NCBI GenBank assembly: GCA_033064195.1
Contig: JARBJD010000022.1
Coordinates: 1 to 64,000, forward strand
DNA: 64,000 bases
Direction: 5' to 3'
DNA from: Blattamonas nauphoetae
Taxonomy: Eukaryota; Preaxostyla; Oxymonadida
Below, piece by piece: positions 11,151 through 22,411 of the stretch (positions are counted from its first letter, which is position 1; every line of letters begins with the position of its first letter). Position numbers and translations under genes: made by a program. A model generated the notes under the pieces. It searched no databases, was not told where the DNA came from, and worked only from the letters and a program-made list of their open reading frames with translations.

Positions 11151-13050
11151 CTAATGATTGGACTGTTTCATGTGAGAAGTGGTAACAGGACGGACCCTTT
11201 GCCCACCCGTTCCCTTCTCCCTCTGCAGACGTTCCCGATCGACTTCGGCGTCACTTCTGTCTGACGAAAGGAGCGGTTCTTCAAATCTGCGTTTGGCATT
11301 GTCTTCCAACTCATTTTTTGAGTTATCTCGAACAGAATCCCAATCAGAGACAGAATTTCGAGATCTGGCTTTCGGTTCCTCCTCCTTCCTCTCGCTGTCG
11401 TCCTGCCGAAACAGAACATCATCAAATCCCTCACCTCTGCTGTCCAGATCAACATCAACGAGACCTCGTTGGATTGTCTCGAACCGTTCCGAACGGAGCA
11501 CGATCTCTTTTTCTCGTTGAAAACGACGACTGCTTCGTTGTTCCTTTGACGATGCTGAATGAGGGAAGTTCTTTCGCATGATTTGAGGTGATTGAGATGA
11601 AGATGGGACGACTGGAGCAAGGATGTCGTTTCTGGGGGATGCTGTCGTATTTGACAGTTTCAGGAGTTCAAGGCGAGGGATGTTCTGAGAAGGTTTCGAC
11701 AAAGATTGGTTGAGTTGCTGTATCGTTCGTGGAGACAGAGATGAAACTGACGAGACACTCTGTCCTCGGTCAGGTGGATATGCTGTGGAGGAGATTGAAG
11801 CCGACAGAGTTCGAGACGTTTGACGAGATCGATGATGAACAATTTGTTTGTCCAAATTGGTTTTGATGAGGCAGACAATCAACCCAATTCTGTACAGATC
11901 CCGTGCAACATTCGTCCAGTCTTTCCTCTTCTCCTCCTCCACGCCTCCAAATCCAAATCCCCACTCGTTCCAACTCTGATCAGAGTCAGATTCTGTGTCG
12001 AAGAGCGAGTCAGAGTCGATTGAAGATGACTCGTTCTTCGACTGTTCTGCGGTGATGGGTTTGAATGGAGCTCCATCCTCAAATTCAACGTGATCGTTGT
12101 CAGTTGGTGAGTTCAGTGGATTCTGAGCTGGCTGTGGCGGGTATGGAGTGAGAGACGAATCAGAATCATCTTCTTGACGGATTCTCGATTTTCTTCCTTT
12201 TTCTTCATATTGCTCGTACTCTGTCTGTTTCCACAGCACAACTTCATCGTGTTCAAGGAAATACTTCTTCCTCTCATTTAGCCGACGAGACGATCTCCTT
12301 TTGGGGTTCACCAGACTCGGCTTTCCCGTCAGATCTGTTGGATCATAAGGAATATCTCGTTCTTTCTTTGTGTTTCCACAGATCTCAGTGAGAGAACCAC
12401 CACTCACCCACGGAAGTGAGGATGGTGTCACTGATGAAGATGTGGGATGAGAGATTGGTCATTTCTGTGTGGAGGATGTTGAAGTGGATGAGAGTCGGAA
12501 GAGGACGGTGGACGTGAAGTGGACAGGATGAGGTGTGAGATTGAGCGATGTGTTGTACGCAACAGACAAGAGCGGATATTTCGAAATTTTTGATACTCCA
12601 GCCATTTTTGTTGTTGGATCAAATGGAATTTTTCTGAAAATATAGCAGATGCATACAAGAAGGATTCGTGTCGAGTTTGTTCTCAAAAATGGAAGGATTG
12701 TATTCACAATTGGGAAGATTGCATGAAAAACCTGAAGTTCTCGACAGAGAACTGGATCTGCAGGTGGGACAATGGGGGCTGAGCGCTGAGTCGAGAGATA
12801 TTTGGAGAATCGTCGAGGCTGTTGAGACGTCTTTGGTGCCGCCTTTACGATGACTGGTCGAGATTTTGCGTGGGGTGTTTGTGATGAAACTGGAGGTTTG
12901 GAAAATGACTTCCTTGTGGTTGTGATAGGTGTTCGACCCTTCGCAGAGACAGATGTATCTGAAGTATTTCGTGACAAACTTGGTTCCTTGAGAGGCGAAT
13001 TCTTGCGAGGCGTCTCTTCCCTCCAATCCGATGGCTCAGCTGACTGGTTT
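11151..13050 (-). CDS. hypothetical multi-exon Ser/Arg/Asp-rich protein
   Basis: The last exon block (11151-12431, up to 426 codons) is charged and low in complexity, with one ordered segment, EEKRKDWTNVARDLYRIGLI near residues 170-190. A 42-nt GTGAGT..AAAG segment near 12365-12406 could be an in-frame intron. Further open blocks lie at 12459-12658 and 12700-13040 and carry Pro/Ser-rich sequence, with intron-like gaps near 12660-12745. In-frame stops at 12459 and 13050 must lie in introns or mark gene ends. I could not resolve exact exons. No family recognised. It could be an adaptor or scaffold with mostly disordered sequence. Confidence 0.45.
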
Positions 13051-13765
13051 TATTCATCTGTTTGAAATGTTTTCAATTGTTCTTCGTGATTACGGTACTG
13101 GATATTGATCCAACACATCAGGCATAGGAAGACATCCACCTTTTCTGATGGGAGAGTCGAGTGAATAAATAGTTGTAAAAGAGCCTTTAGTGCTTCATCG
13201 TGTTCTGCACTTTTTTCCGAGGATGCAGCACCGAACAGTAGAATCGACACTAACGAGATTCCCCATGCTCTCTGATTTGTGAGATCCGAAGAGATAACAT
13301 GGTTCAATTCAAGTAGAGCTGAAACGGATGGAAAGGGGGCTTGTGTGATTGGAATGGTATTCCCTTGATTTGATGGTGAAAAGGGGAGATCTGTCTGATT
13401 TATCGGAGAACTGAGCCCAGAACTTAGAGAAAGAACAAAAGAAAGATTGAAAGGAAAGTTATGAGCTGGATTGATTCGCTTAGCAAAATCAGCGAGGATA
13501 GGATCGGATGTTTTATGTTGAATGATCTCCATTGTTCTCCAAATGCATGTGTAAAGAATCTTTTGACGTCTAGTGAGTCATGAGAGCTATGTCGTGGGAT
13601 TCCAACAGCTTCGGTTGATGACGCCATCGACACACGATCCCCCTGATTGATTGAGTCATAATCATCATGTTGATGCAGCCATATGTTTCCTGGGCACATT
13701 TTGTCGGTGCGCGATTCACGAGGACGTTTTGTTATGTGGGTGACAAAAAGTGGTGGCTTGATCAC
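13050..13765 (-). CDS. hypothetical helical protein, 5' end uncertain
   Basis: An open block at 13050-13532 has Leu-rich helical segments (ISLVSILLFGAA, EALKALLQLFIHSTLP, VDVFLCLMCWINIQY). An overlapping block in another frame at 13424-13765 may be an upstream exon. The block ends with TAA at 13050. Upstream of about 13840 the sequence becomes a hAT transposon, so the 5' part of this gene may have been displaced by that insertion. Whether it belongs to the same gene as 11151-13050 is unclear. Function unknown. Confidence 0.35.
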
Positions 13766-13957
13766 ACTTCAGTGATCCTCGATTAACGACATTGTCTCTC
13801 CGAGATGAAGAAATATTGAGTATTCGTCCAGTGAAATATATACCTGTGTGGCCAGCCAAAAAGGCGTGACCACTGGATATTGTGTTTTCTCTAAATATGG
13901 GTCCTGATTTGAGAAGAACCACTTCAATCATCAAAACAAAGTGAAATGATCATCAAC

Positions 13958-16517
13958 TCACAAGATGAGGAAGATGTGTGGTTGCGAAGTTCCTGATGGT
14001 TGTATGTTCCCCTCTTTCCATTTTTCACGAATCGTCTGTTGGATATCCTCCTCTGACGTGATGGCAGACAAATCCCGAAGGATCATGAATGGATCCTGGT
14101 TCGAAATCTGAGAATGGAGGAGGTATTGTTGCATTTTTTTGATATCGTCACAGCTAGAAAAACTTGCATCGTTCGCGAACATTGAAAGCATCGTTCCAGC
14201 TTTTTGGCGCATGTTGGAAATTTCACCACCACGCAAGATTAGGAAGTGGTTGACGAAAAATTGAAGTGATGCGACAGAGAAAGGCTGTAAATCTTGTTCC
14301 ATATGTGGGTTTGGTACACAATTCAGAAGCTGATGGAGATCTGGAGTGAACTCAAAGTAGTCGCGGAATCGTGGAATAAGGAATGAACGGCTTGCGTTTA
14401 ATTTTTAATAAATTGTTGATAGAATCTCATTTGACAAAAGCAGGAGTTTTGAGAATGAATCGAGGTGTACGAGAGCCGATGGAACTATTTCCGGGATGGA
14501 ATCTTCTTCCTCCATTTCTCTGGCTGTTGACCAGATTAGTTGCTCCACTTCAACGTACGTTATTGAACTTTGCTGTAATACTTGTTGAAGCTGAAATTGC
14601 GGTGAAAGAAGGGATGATAAACAAAGGAGAATGAGAATTCCTTCGGAGGTTCCTCGAATTTTAAATTTTGACGCTGTGAGATCAGTTTCTGTTTGAATAA
14701 ATTCGATGACTGCTTCCAACGAATAGACCACTGCTGATGCACTTGATGGATAAGAAAACCATCTTGTCTTATAGATATGTCATTAACCCGGTCCGTGTCA
14801 CCAACCCGGGACCTGGGGTCTAAATAAATCATATTGGTCCAACTAAGAAAATAATAAAATGTGAGAAATTTTCTATACGGGGAATTCGAGAAATCCTTAA
14901 AATACCTCGTTTTGGCCACTTTTCAAAATGTATATGAGTATATCTCAAGAACCAGTGAACCGATTTTCATGAAATTTTTCACAGAAACGTTTTTTTGGTG
15001 AAACTAAAATATTGATAAAAAAAGTTGGGTATTTGAGAAGATGTGAAAAAACGCTGTTTTTCTCGCCCAAAAATTTCTTTGGAAAAATAATGTTCTTTTT
15101 TTTATGAGTCTTTTTTCGATATATTCACGATAAAAATGTTTGTTATTTGGTGTAATACGGATATCTGGTTGTGGAGATTTGAGCTGAAAAAGTTTGAAAA
15201 ATGTGTGCATTCCTGCTGAATACAGTATTTTGATGTTTTCTCCGATTCCCCGCGGAATTGAATTCTCAAATTTTATTTTTTTCATAGTTGGACCAATTTG
15301 GGTTCTTTCAACCCCAGGTTCCGGGTTGGTGACACGGACCGGGTTAATGACATATCTATCACCTCCCAATGGGATTGTGATTCCTGAATGCCCTAGAGAT
15401 TCTTGAATCTGTTTCGTCTTGATTCGGATTTCGACAGGAAACTTCCCAATTTATGACACGCATTGAGGACGGACTGTAGTTCTGCAAAGGAATCTTGTTT
15501 ACATGAGTTTTGGAAGGCGAGTTGATTTCGGTGAGCTAAAAAGTGAAAACAGAAGACGTTAGGAGAATTCTCTCTCACTAACTTCCATACCTCTTTTTGA
15601 AGCGAACGCATGGCTCCATCTCCGTCTGTGCACAATCCTATGAAGTATTCGTGCGGAAGATGAAACTCATCGACTGTTTTTTGAGTACTTCGTAATATTG
15701 TTCACCAGTCCCTGATCCCTTCAAGCGTCTAACTGCAAGGAGCGAAGTTGTGGGTCGCATCTTTTCGTCAAGTCGTCGGATCATGAAAGAAATTTGTTTT
15801 GAGCCGGTAATTTCGGTACTCCCATCCATCAGTATCGAGAATGGTTTAGGTTGCATAAATTCAACTTTTACCTTTTCTTTAACCGCTAATCTATAAAGAG
15901 CCACAAATTCACAAGATGAGTCCGAACACGTGTGGCAGTGATGAAACAGTTTTGGGATGCCAACCCGCAGCATCCAACAATCCACAGAGAACTCGACATT
16001 TTGTCGCTGGAATACCTTCGGCAAGCATCGTCGCGACGATTGCAATTCGGTGTGAGATCATCATTTCTTTTTGTTCTTCCGTCAGTTCCGAAACTAGAGG
16101 AATGTGCATGTATTTCCCGCGATCTTCTTCCGGAATTGATTTTGAATGCTGTATCGTGGTGACATGACAAAGGAATTCAGAATATTTTTTTGGATTTGCT
16201 GGTATTGTGACATATTTCTCGGAAATCGGTCTTTGATGCTTGAGATTCTTTATGCAACGATGACAGATTTTTCCGTCAGGACGTAATGAAAAATCCGCTC
16301 TCGTTGCATGTGGAAATTCCATGAAGTACTTTTTGAGAATGTCGCAAGCTTGAGGGTCAAGTTTTTCTTCGCATTTCATCTCATTCTCAAGTTGTAGATT
16401 CCATTGCTTCAGTCTCTTCTGAGATATCCGAAAAGGTACCGTTTCTTCACTACACACAATTTTGTCGGTGAGCATTCCATCATGTTCTGTTTTCGGAGAA
16501 TTTTCCATTCTGATCAA
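13958..16517 (-). pseudogene. hAT transposase (ZNF862-like type), broken
   Basis: Reading on the minus strand from 16517: a basic region with CHRCIKNLKHQR (zinc-finger-like, residues 90-105) and KYMHIPLVSELTEEQK; then, after a frameshift near 16000, FSILMDGSTEITGSKQISF with the first catalytic Asp; then CTDGDGAM and a CFHFLAHRNQLA motif (15500-15635), the conserved hAT second block. A 583-bp MITE follows. The gene resumes at about 14765 with TRWFSY and a long helical region. The C-terminal block is 13958-14340. hAT transposases cut and paste DNA through an RNase-H-like DDE core. At least two frameshifts, a stop near 14405 and the MITE make it non-functional. Confidence 0.7.
14774..15356. mobile_element. 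583-bp MITE with long TIRs and TA duplication
   Basis: The ends are gatatgtcattaacccggtc and its exact reverse complement. The terminal 38 bp are almost perfect inverted repeats, and similarity extends to about 120 bp (accccaggt, ttggtccaacta, gaattc, aaaatac blocks). TA flanks both ends (14772-14773 and 15357-15358). This is the best-preserved copy of a family seen at 16566, 24410, 26184, 26871, 31995 and 37270. No coding capacity. It interrupts the hAT transposase. Confidence 0.9.
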
Positions 16518-16565
16518 AATAAATTATGGGTGAGGCTGTCGCTCCGGAATCCCTGGTCCTGATAG

Positions 16566-17157
16566 TAGTGATTTTTATCCGTACATATTCAAAAATCCGA
16601 AACATGGGGATTGAAAAAAATTGATTTGTCAAACTAAGAATAACCAAATTTGGTTCCGCGCCGAAACGCCTGTGTCGGGTGAAAACCTCAAAATACTCTG
16701 AAAGCCCGAAGAAAAAAATCGTTTCGGCAATATCTCAACAACCAGTGAATCGATTTCGATGAACTTTTTCACAGAAACGTTTCTTTGGTGAACCGAACAT
16801 TTTGAAAAAAAAGTAGACCAAATTCCAGATATTTGGGAAAATGGAAAAAAACCATATTTCTCTCGACAAAAACTTCTTAGGAAAAAAATCGATTTATTTA
16901 TTGAGCAGCTTTTGTCGAGATCGTCCCGATGACAATGCATTTTGTTTGATTCAAAACGGATGTCTGGTTGTGGAGAAATGAGGTGAAAAAGTCGAGAAAA
17001 ATGTGTGCATTCGTAACGATAAAGGTATTATGAGGGTTTCTCGGGATCGCGTGGCAGGAAAATTCCAAAATTTGAATTTTTTCTTCGGTTGACCAAAATG
17101 GTCCCTCTCAGAAAAAAGGTCGGATTGGTGACACTGGACGGTTTGGTGACACCACTA
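16566..17157. mobile_element. MITE, diverged copy of the 14774 family
   Basis: The left edge is tagtgatttttatccgtaca and the right edge gacggtttggtgacaccacta. The interior matches the family blocks: ggcgtttcggcgcggaacca in reverse complement, cctcaaaatactctgaaag, cagaaacgtttctttggtg and ctggttgtggaga. More diverged at the termini than the 14774 copy. Confidence 0.75.
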
Positions 17158-18875
17158 TCAACCCGAAACCCTCACCCATATTATCAACTCTTGTGGCCAG
17201 TGGGTGGCCAGGAAATTCTGTGATTTCCTCTTGGTCAGGCTAGGCCACACAGGTATCGTGAAATGTGTGTAAAAATCAAGTATAATCTTTAATGGTCCAT
17301 CCTACACCGTCCTAGTAAACCTGATTCGATCTTCCCCTTTGTTCCTCCTTTGATTGTAAAAAATCAAGTAGATAGAGAATGACACAGTCTGACACTAACA
17401 AGAACACACCTACCGTCAGCGGCATCAGACCTCAGCTAGAGGCCATTTTCGATTTGCGACAAGAAAAGATGCGGCCGCACTCACAGCCATCAACACACAC
17501 GATGGGGCGGCCTTGAGCCGATATGACGAGTTCAGATGTATCCGGATGCGATCGCGGATATGGTGAAAACAAGATTCTCGCCGATCAATAACCTGCTCCG
17601 CAAGATGGAGCAGGAGGCTTTCCATATGACAAAACTGGGAATTGATTCAGTCGTCCAGTGTACGACGAGTTCATCCCGTCTCCGAGCATTGGAGCTCATG
17701 ACACTTAAATCCGCGGAGCTGGTTCGATGAGCAAACGATGAGCGCCTCACACACATGCTGGGCCTCCATGTTGACCCAATTGAAGAAGCTGGACGACAAG
17801 TATCTCTAACTAAAAAGCGTTCACGAATCGAACAACTGGAAGAGAAAACAAAGAAAGAAAGGGAGACAAAAAGTGGTGATGGTCGTGGAAGATCTCACTT
17901 TTTTCGGCAAGGCCCCACAATGGGGCAATTCTCAGCAACAAGCCGACCGTGGACCACCCAAAGAAGGAATACCCAGGTCTCAGCACCGTCTCCACAAAAA
18001 AGGCGGACAACACCATCACCACCGTATCCCCAACGGAACCAAGAACCAACGGCGAGACGAAGGAAGTATTAGGACCTCTATTCACTCCGGCAGTGAGTCA
18101 ATACTCACACTGCGCGGAAGAGACACTTGGAAGTATTGGAGGAAGGGTTCGACACTTTTGGCGAGAATGGGACAAGTTCGGTTTGGGGGACGTGGTTCGC
18201 AAAGGCCTCGAAATAGAATGGATTGAGTCTGGGCCGCCGACAAACGCGGGTACTCCGTTCGAGATATAGATGGGGAAAGAGGAGACAGAGGGATTACAGG
18301 CGGTATTGAAGGAAGAACTGCGAGAAGGGGTGATCAGGGAAGTCTCACAAGAAGCTGTCAGGATGTGGAACCCTTCTTTCGTACTCACGAAGAAGGATAG
18401 AAGTTGGAGGTGGATTTTGGATTGTCGACGTCTCAACGAAAGAGTCGTGAATGAGCACTTCAAAAAGGAAGGGGTTACAACAGCGGCATCACTAATCGTC
18501 GAAGGAGGATGGTTGGCCTCAGTTGATTTAACACACGCCTACCTGCATGTCCCACCCAACGAAGACCAAGTCACCTATTGTGGCTTCACCTCAAAAAACA
18601 AACACTACGTCCAGACAACCCTTTGTTTTGGACAGAAATCATCGCCCGAGAACGTTAACGAAGCTGATCAGACCAATCATCGCAAGGTTTCGACCGCAGT
18701 TTCGACTTATGGCATACTTGGACGACTTCCTCGTGTCAGGAACAAATCAACATGAGACAAAGGACAACACACAAAGGCTAGTCGCTCAGCTCGAAAGTTT
18801 AGGCTTCACCATCAATTGGAAGAAGTCAGTTACCATCCCACTCGCAGTATACAATATCTGGGATTCATTGGGTAC

Positions 18876-19366
18876 CTCAATTTTCAGGGGAAAAACTCGA
18901 GCTCAGGGGAAGATCTCAATCACAGGGGAAAATCTCAATCACAGGGGAAAATCTCGGGCCACAGGGGAAGAATCTCAAGGACAAGGGGATTGAAGGTGGA
19001 TCAATTTTTGAACATGTGTGGATTAGGGAGTTAGAACGCGGGACTTTCAACCCTCGGTCCCGGGATCGAGGTTGGTCATCGGCACTTTTTCTCGTTTTTG
19101 AAACATTTTTGTCAACGATCACAGATTCTCTCTCTTTTCAATCCGATTTTTTGTTTAAACTTTTCAGAAAGGCTCTGCGATGAACAGAATGTTGCTGATG
19201 AGCGGGCAATCACGATCCTGCTTTTTTTCTCAAATTCAGACATTATTCTCCAAAATAACTTAACATACAACATAATAATGACATGTTTGATGCTTCTTCT
19301 TCATCTTTTCTCATTGTCCATTCACCCATTCTCAAAACTTTCGCATTCGTTTTCCCACTCTCGATC
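18876..19366 (+). repeat. left terminal inverted repeat
   Basis: Pairs with 21883-22411. About four copies of the aggggaaaatctcaatcac unit at the outer end, then unique sequence shared by both arms up to ctctcgatc. Reading frames in it recur in the other arm and have no domain. Confidence 0.9.
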
Positions 19367-20089
19367 TGTTATGAACCAACGAAAGAACTTTCTCATCTCT
19401 CTCATATTCTCGATCACACACATCCCGATCTCTTTCGCCGAAATGTATATATCTGTTGGGTGGTTCTCGTCCTGTATGAACTCTTTTTTCATGTCCCTAC
19501 CCTGTTGTTCTCTTCCGTCCAAATCTCAAGTATTTGATCCACTTCCACCCTTCATCGTCTAATCTTCTTTTGCTTTATGTGTGTCGTGCCAGAGCAGGAC
19601 GAATGCATTGACGCTTTCAGGCTGATCGGTTGCATGCAGAGATCTCTTCAAGATTGGAGAAGTTCATTTTGAAATGCTGACCTACCCATCATCATGTATG
19701 TTTGACAGTTTATACTTCATTATTTGAAGCTGATTTGCATGTCGAATGCAGCTAAGTCACAGACACAATCCGACTTTAATAACATGTGAAATGAACACTG
19801 AAAAAGCCAGTACCAACCTTCGACAACAATCCTGAAAAGTGAATTGTATGCTTCTCGTTGCTAATGTCTGCCAGATCAAGAACCGGCCAGTCGTCGCAGA
19901 TCTCCTCAGAGTGATGTTCAATGCTTTAATTCACACCTTCTGTTAAAGAATCTGAAAGACCACCGCCAAAATTCTCTGAGTTGCTCCCGGAAAAGGCAAC
20001 CACAAAGGTTGAGGAGGAAATTCCAGCAGAAGGTGGTGATTTGAGAGAGGGAGCGACTGTGGAGTGAATGCGGTGAGGAGGGCGAGCTG

Positions 20090-20590
20090 CAGAAGGAATA
20101 TCAACACCAGTCCAAACCTTCAACACTCTGAGATCGATGACAGCACTGGAGAATGTGGAGCTGCCGACTGACGCACTACCCGTTGATGCTGTCCTGCGGC
20201 GAGCAGCAGCGAGTGTATATACACTGTTTGACTTTCCCACCCTCTCTCTTTCACACCTTCCGGTTTCTTTTCCTTTTCATTCACCTCTTCCCTTCTCTTC
20301 ACTCCTCTCAGCACCATCGCACGAGCATTGGCCAACAGCCCCGGTCTGCTTCTGCTGGACGAGCCGACAAGCGACCTGGTTGCGTATACATCGTGGTATG
20401 TGTTTGTGCGGGACGTGATGGTGGCATCCGAGAAGAGGATGAAAGAGGAGGACATAAGGAATACGCTTCTGATGAAAAAGGCGCTGGCCGGTTTGCACAG
20501 TGTGAAGACATGGAAGAAGAAGGACGGACAAGCGGGAGGGATGTTGGGGAGGAGGGCAAGGGGAGGGAGGGGAGCGTATGCACAGTGATT
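20090..20590 (+). pseudogene. ABC-transporter ATPase fragment (MacB/LolD-like)
   Basis: Two pieces of one nucleotide-binding domain. At 20113-20180, QTFNTLRSMTALENVELPT matches the Q-loop and following helix of the LolD/MacB class. At 20185-20211, SCGEQQR is the signature motif with one Gly-to-Cys change. An intron-like gap (about 20212-20307, GTGTAT..CTCAG) follows, then IARALANSPGLLLLDEPTSD, which is Walker B with the D-loop region. No Walker A is found upstream and no membrane domain follows; the sequence degenerates after the D-loop. It lies wholly inside the long-TIR element, so it looks like captured host sequence. The native gene would be an ATPase driving substrate export. Confidence 0.75.
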
Positions 20591-20838
20591 GGATGATTCC
20601 AGTGTGCTCTTCTGTGCACGAACCGTGGGACAACGATCATGTTGCGTTCTGCAGTAGGGAGGACGAGGAAGGGATGGCGTGTGTGTTTGAGATTATCGTG
20701 GAAGAGCAGGGCGACACAAAGACTCTCTTTCGCCAATTTTCACTCAACGCGAATCCATTCTCGAACCAGCGGATGGGAACGATTCGGATTGATATACAGG
20801 AGAGAGTGGGAGAGATGCTCAGATGAAGTGAAGAGGAG

Positions 20839-21522
20839 CGGAAAAGAGAGGATACAGTCCAGATTTTGGTGGAAGCACGAACACAGCCACAGTTCATCTC
20901 GCAAACTTGCATCTCGGCTGTCCTGCTCAACTCTTCGCCTCTCACCGACTTGGCTAGCATTGTTGCCGAAGTCGATGCCAACGAAGTGTTCATGCTTCAC
21001 AAGACGAACATGCTGGAAGAGATCGGAGCAGAGAACGAGCTGATGGAGAGGTCGTGTGCCGGAATGATGGACTGGATTGGGATGGGCGGGCTGCCAGAAG
21101 TGGACGAGGAAGAAGAAGAGAGGCGGAAGGAGACAGAGGCGAAGGAAGAGGAGGAGCGGCTGAGAGAGGAGAGGAAGGAGCAAGAATTGAACAAAGTGGC
21201 AGAGGAGACAAACGAACAGGAGAAAAGAGCGAAAGAGGCACAACCCCCAACTTCGGACGAACACCCATCTCACATCCCACTCCACTACCGTCTGTGTCGC
21301 CGCCCGTCCTCCATCATTCCTCTCTCCCCTCCACACGGCCCTTCTCCACCTTACCCCCTCCACATCCTCCCTCGTCCAATACAGCTCGTACTTGTCTCCC
21401 TCCCGCCCCATCTCAACCAACTCCCTCAGCTCCATCAGCGCTGGGGTAATGAGGAGTTACTGATGATCCGAAGCGATGTGCAGGCCACACACAACGAGGA
21501 TAACAGAGACGAGCTGGATTAA
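20839..21522 (+). pseudogene. unidentified coiled-coil gene fragment
   Basis: An open stretch inside the long-TIR element. The first part (VEARTQPQFISQTCISAVLL, LTDLASIVAEVDANEVFML) looks like folded protein. The second (about 21100-21235) is a dense Glu/Arg/Lys coiled coil, then Pro-rich sequence. There is no plausible start, and a neighbouring frame at 20578-20826 may be an upstream remnant. Probably another captured or decayed fragment. Function unknown. Confidence 0.35.
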
Positions 21523-21882
21523 TACAGCTACAGTCTGCTCGGAGACTATGAGTGATGTGTGGGAGGGTGTGTGGGGAACAAGGAGAAGCGGAAAGAGCTG
21601 GACGAGCTTTGGGGAGTGATCCGACAAGCGAAGAAGATCACGATTCGTCTCTGATCGCATTGGTCACTCTTCCCGACCAAACACTCAACATTCACATCAA
21701 TACATGAAAAGACAAAGAGGAATCTGAAAGCGATGGAAGAAGGAGATGCACAGAGCAGTGTCGCAACAGGCCAGTCGGAAGTGGCTGTGTCAGTGGAGCA
21801 GGCGAAGAAGGCACGTGAGGAGCTGGAGAAGTAGATTGAGTCGACAATGTCTCTTCCATGTGCGATGATCTGAAAGATGATT

Positions 21883-22411
21883 GATCGAGAGTGGGAAAAC
21901 GAATGCGAAAGTTTTGAGAATGGGTGAATGGACAATGAGAAAAGATGAAGAAGAAGCATCAAACATGTCACTATTATGTTGTATGTTAAGTTATTTTGGA
22001 GAATAATGTCTGAATTTGAGAAAAAAAGCAGGATCGTGATTGCCCGCTCATCAGCAACATTCTGTTCATCGCAGAGCCTTTCTGAAAAGTTTAAACAAAA
22101 AATCGGATTGAAAAGAGAGAGAATCTGTGATCGTTGACAAAAATGTTTCAAAAACGAGAAAAAGTGCCGATGACCAACCTCGATCCCGGGACCGAGGGTT
22201 GAAAGTCCCGCGTTCTAACTCCCTAATCCACACATGTTCAAAAATTGATCCACCTTCAATCCCCTTGTCCTTGAGATTCTTCCCCTGTGGCCCGAGATTT
22301 TCCCCTGTGATTGAGATTTTCCCCTGTGATTGAGATTCTCCCCTGTGATTGAGATCTTCCCCTGTGATCGAGTTTTTCCCCTGAGCTCGAGTTTTTCCCC
22401 TGAAAATTGAG
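21883..22411 (-). repeat. right terminal inverted repeat
   Basis: Reverse complement of 18876-19366, about 38 bp longer because of extra subterminal repeat units. The near-identity of the arms suggests recent insertion or ongoing conversion between arms. Confidence 0.9.

Larger units (their letters stand above)
13840..17255 (-). mobile_element. hAT-like DNA transposon, interrupted
   Basis: A decayed hAT transposase (13958-16517) sits between short inverted motifs: tacctgtgtggcc near 13841 and ggccacacaggta near 17241. An 8-bp target duplication, expected for hAT, is not evident, so the borders are approximate. Two MITEs lie inside it: one at 14774-15356 that splits the transposase gene and one at 16566-17157 beyond its 5' end. 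Confidence 0.6.
18876..22411. mobile_element. 3.5-kb long-TIR element carrying ABC gene fragments
   Basis: The termini read ctcaattttcaggggaaaaa and its reverse complement. Inverted arms are 18876-19366 (491 bp) and 21883-22411 (529 bp) and nearly identical. Each arm starts with a tandem array of a 17-19 bp unit (tcacaggggaaaatctcaa); the right arm has extra units. It is inserted in the reverse transcriptase of the DIRS-like element, directly after the YLDD region. The duplicated flank is imperfect: ggattcattggg on the left and ggattcatttggg on the right. No transposase is recognised inside. The interior (19367-21882) contains fragments of host-type genes. Confidence 0.85.

Noticed and set aside
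19098..19562. Hydrophobic 154-codon frame, mirrored at 21546-22151
   Set aside because: Falls in the TIR of the 18876-22411 element; no start context and no domain.
20740..21435. 231-codon minus-strand frame
   Set aside because: Antisense of the Glu/Arg coiled-coil fragment, giving Leu/Pro/Phe repeats.
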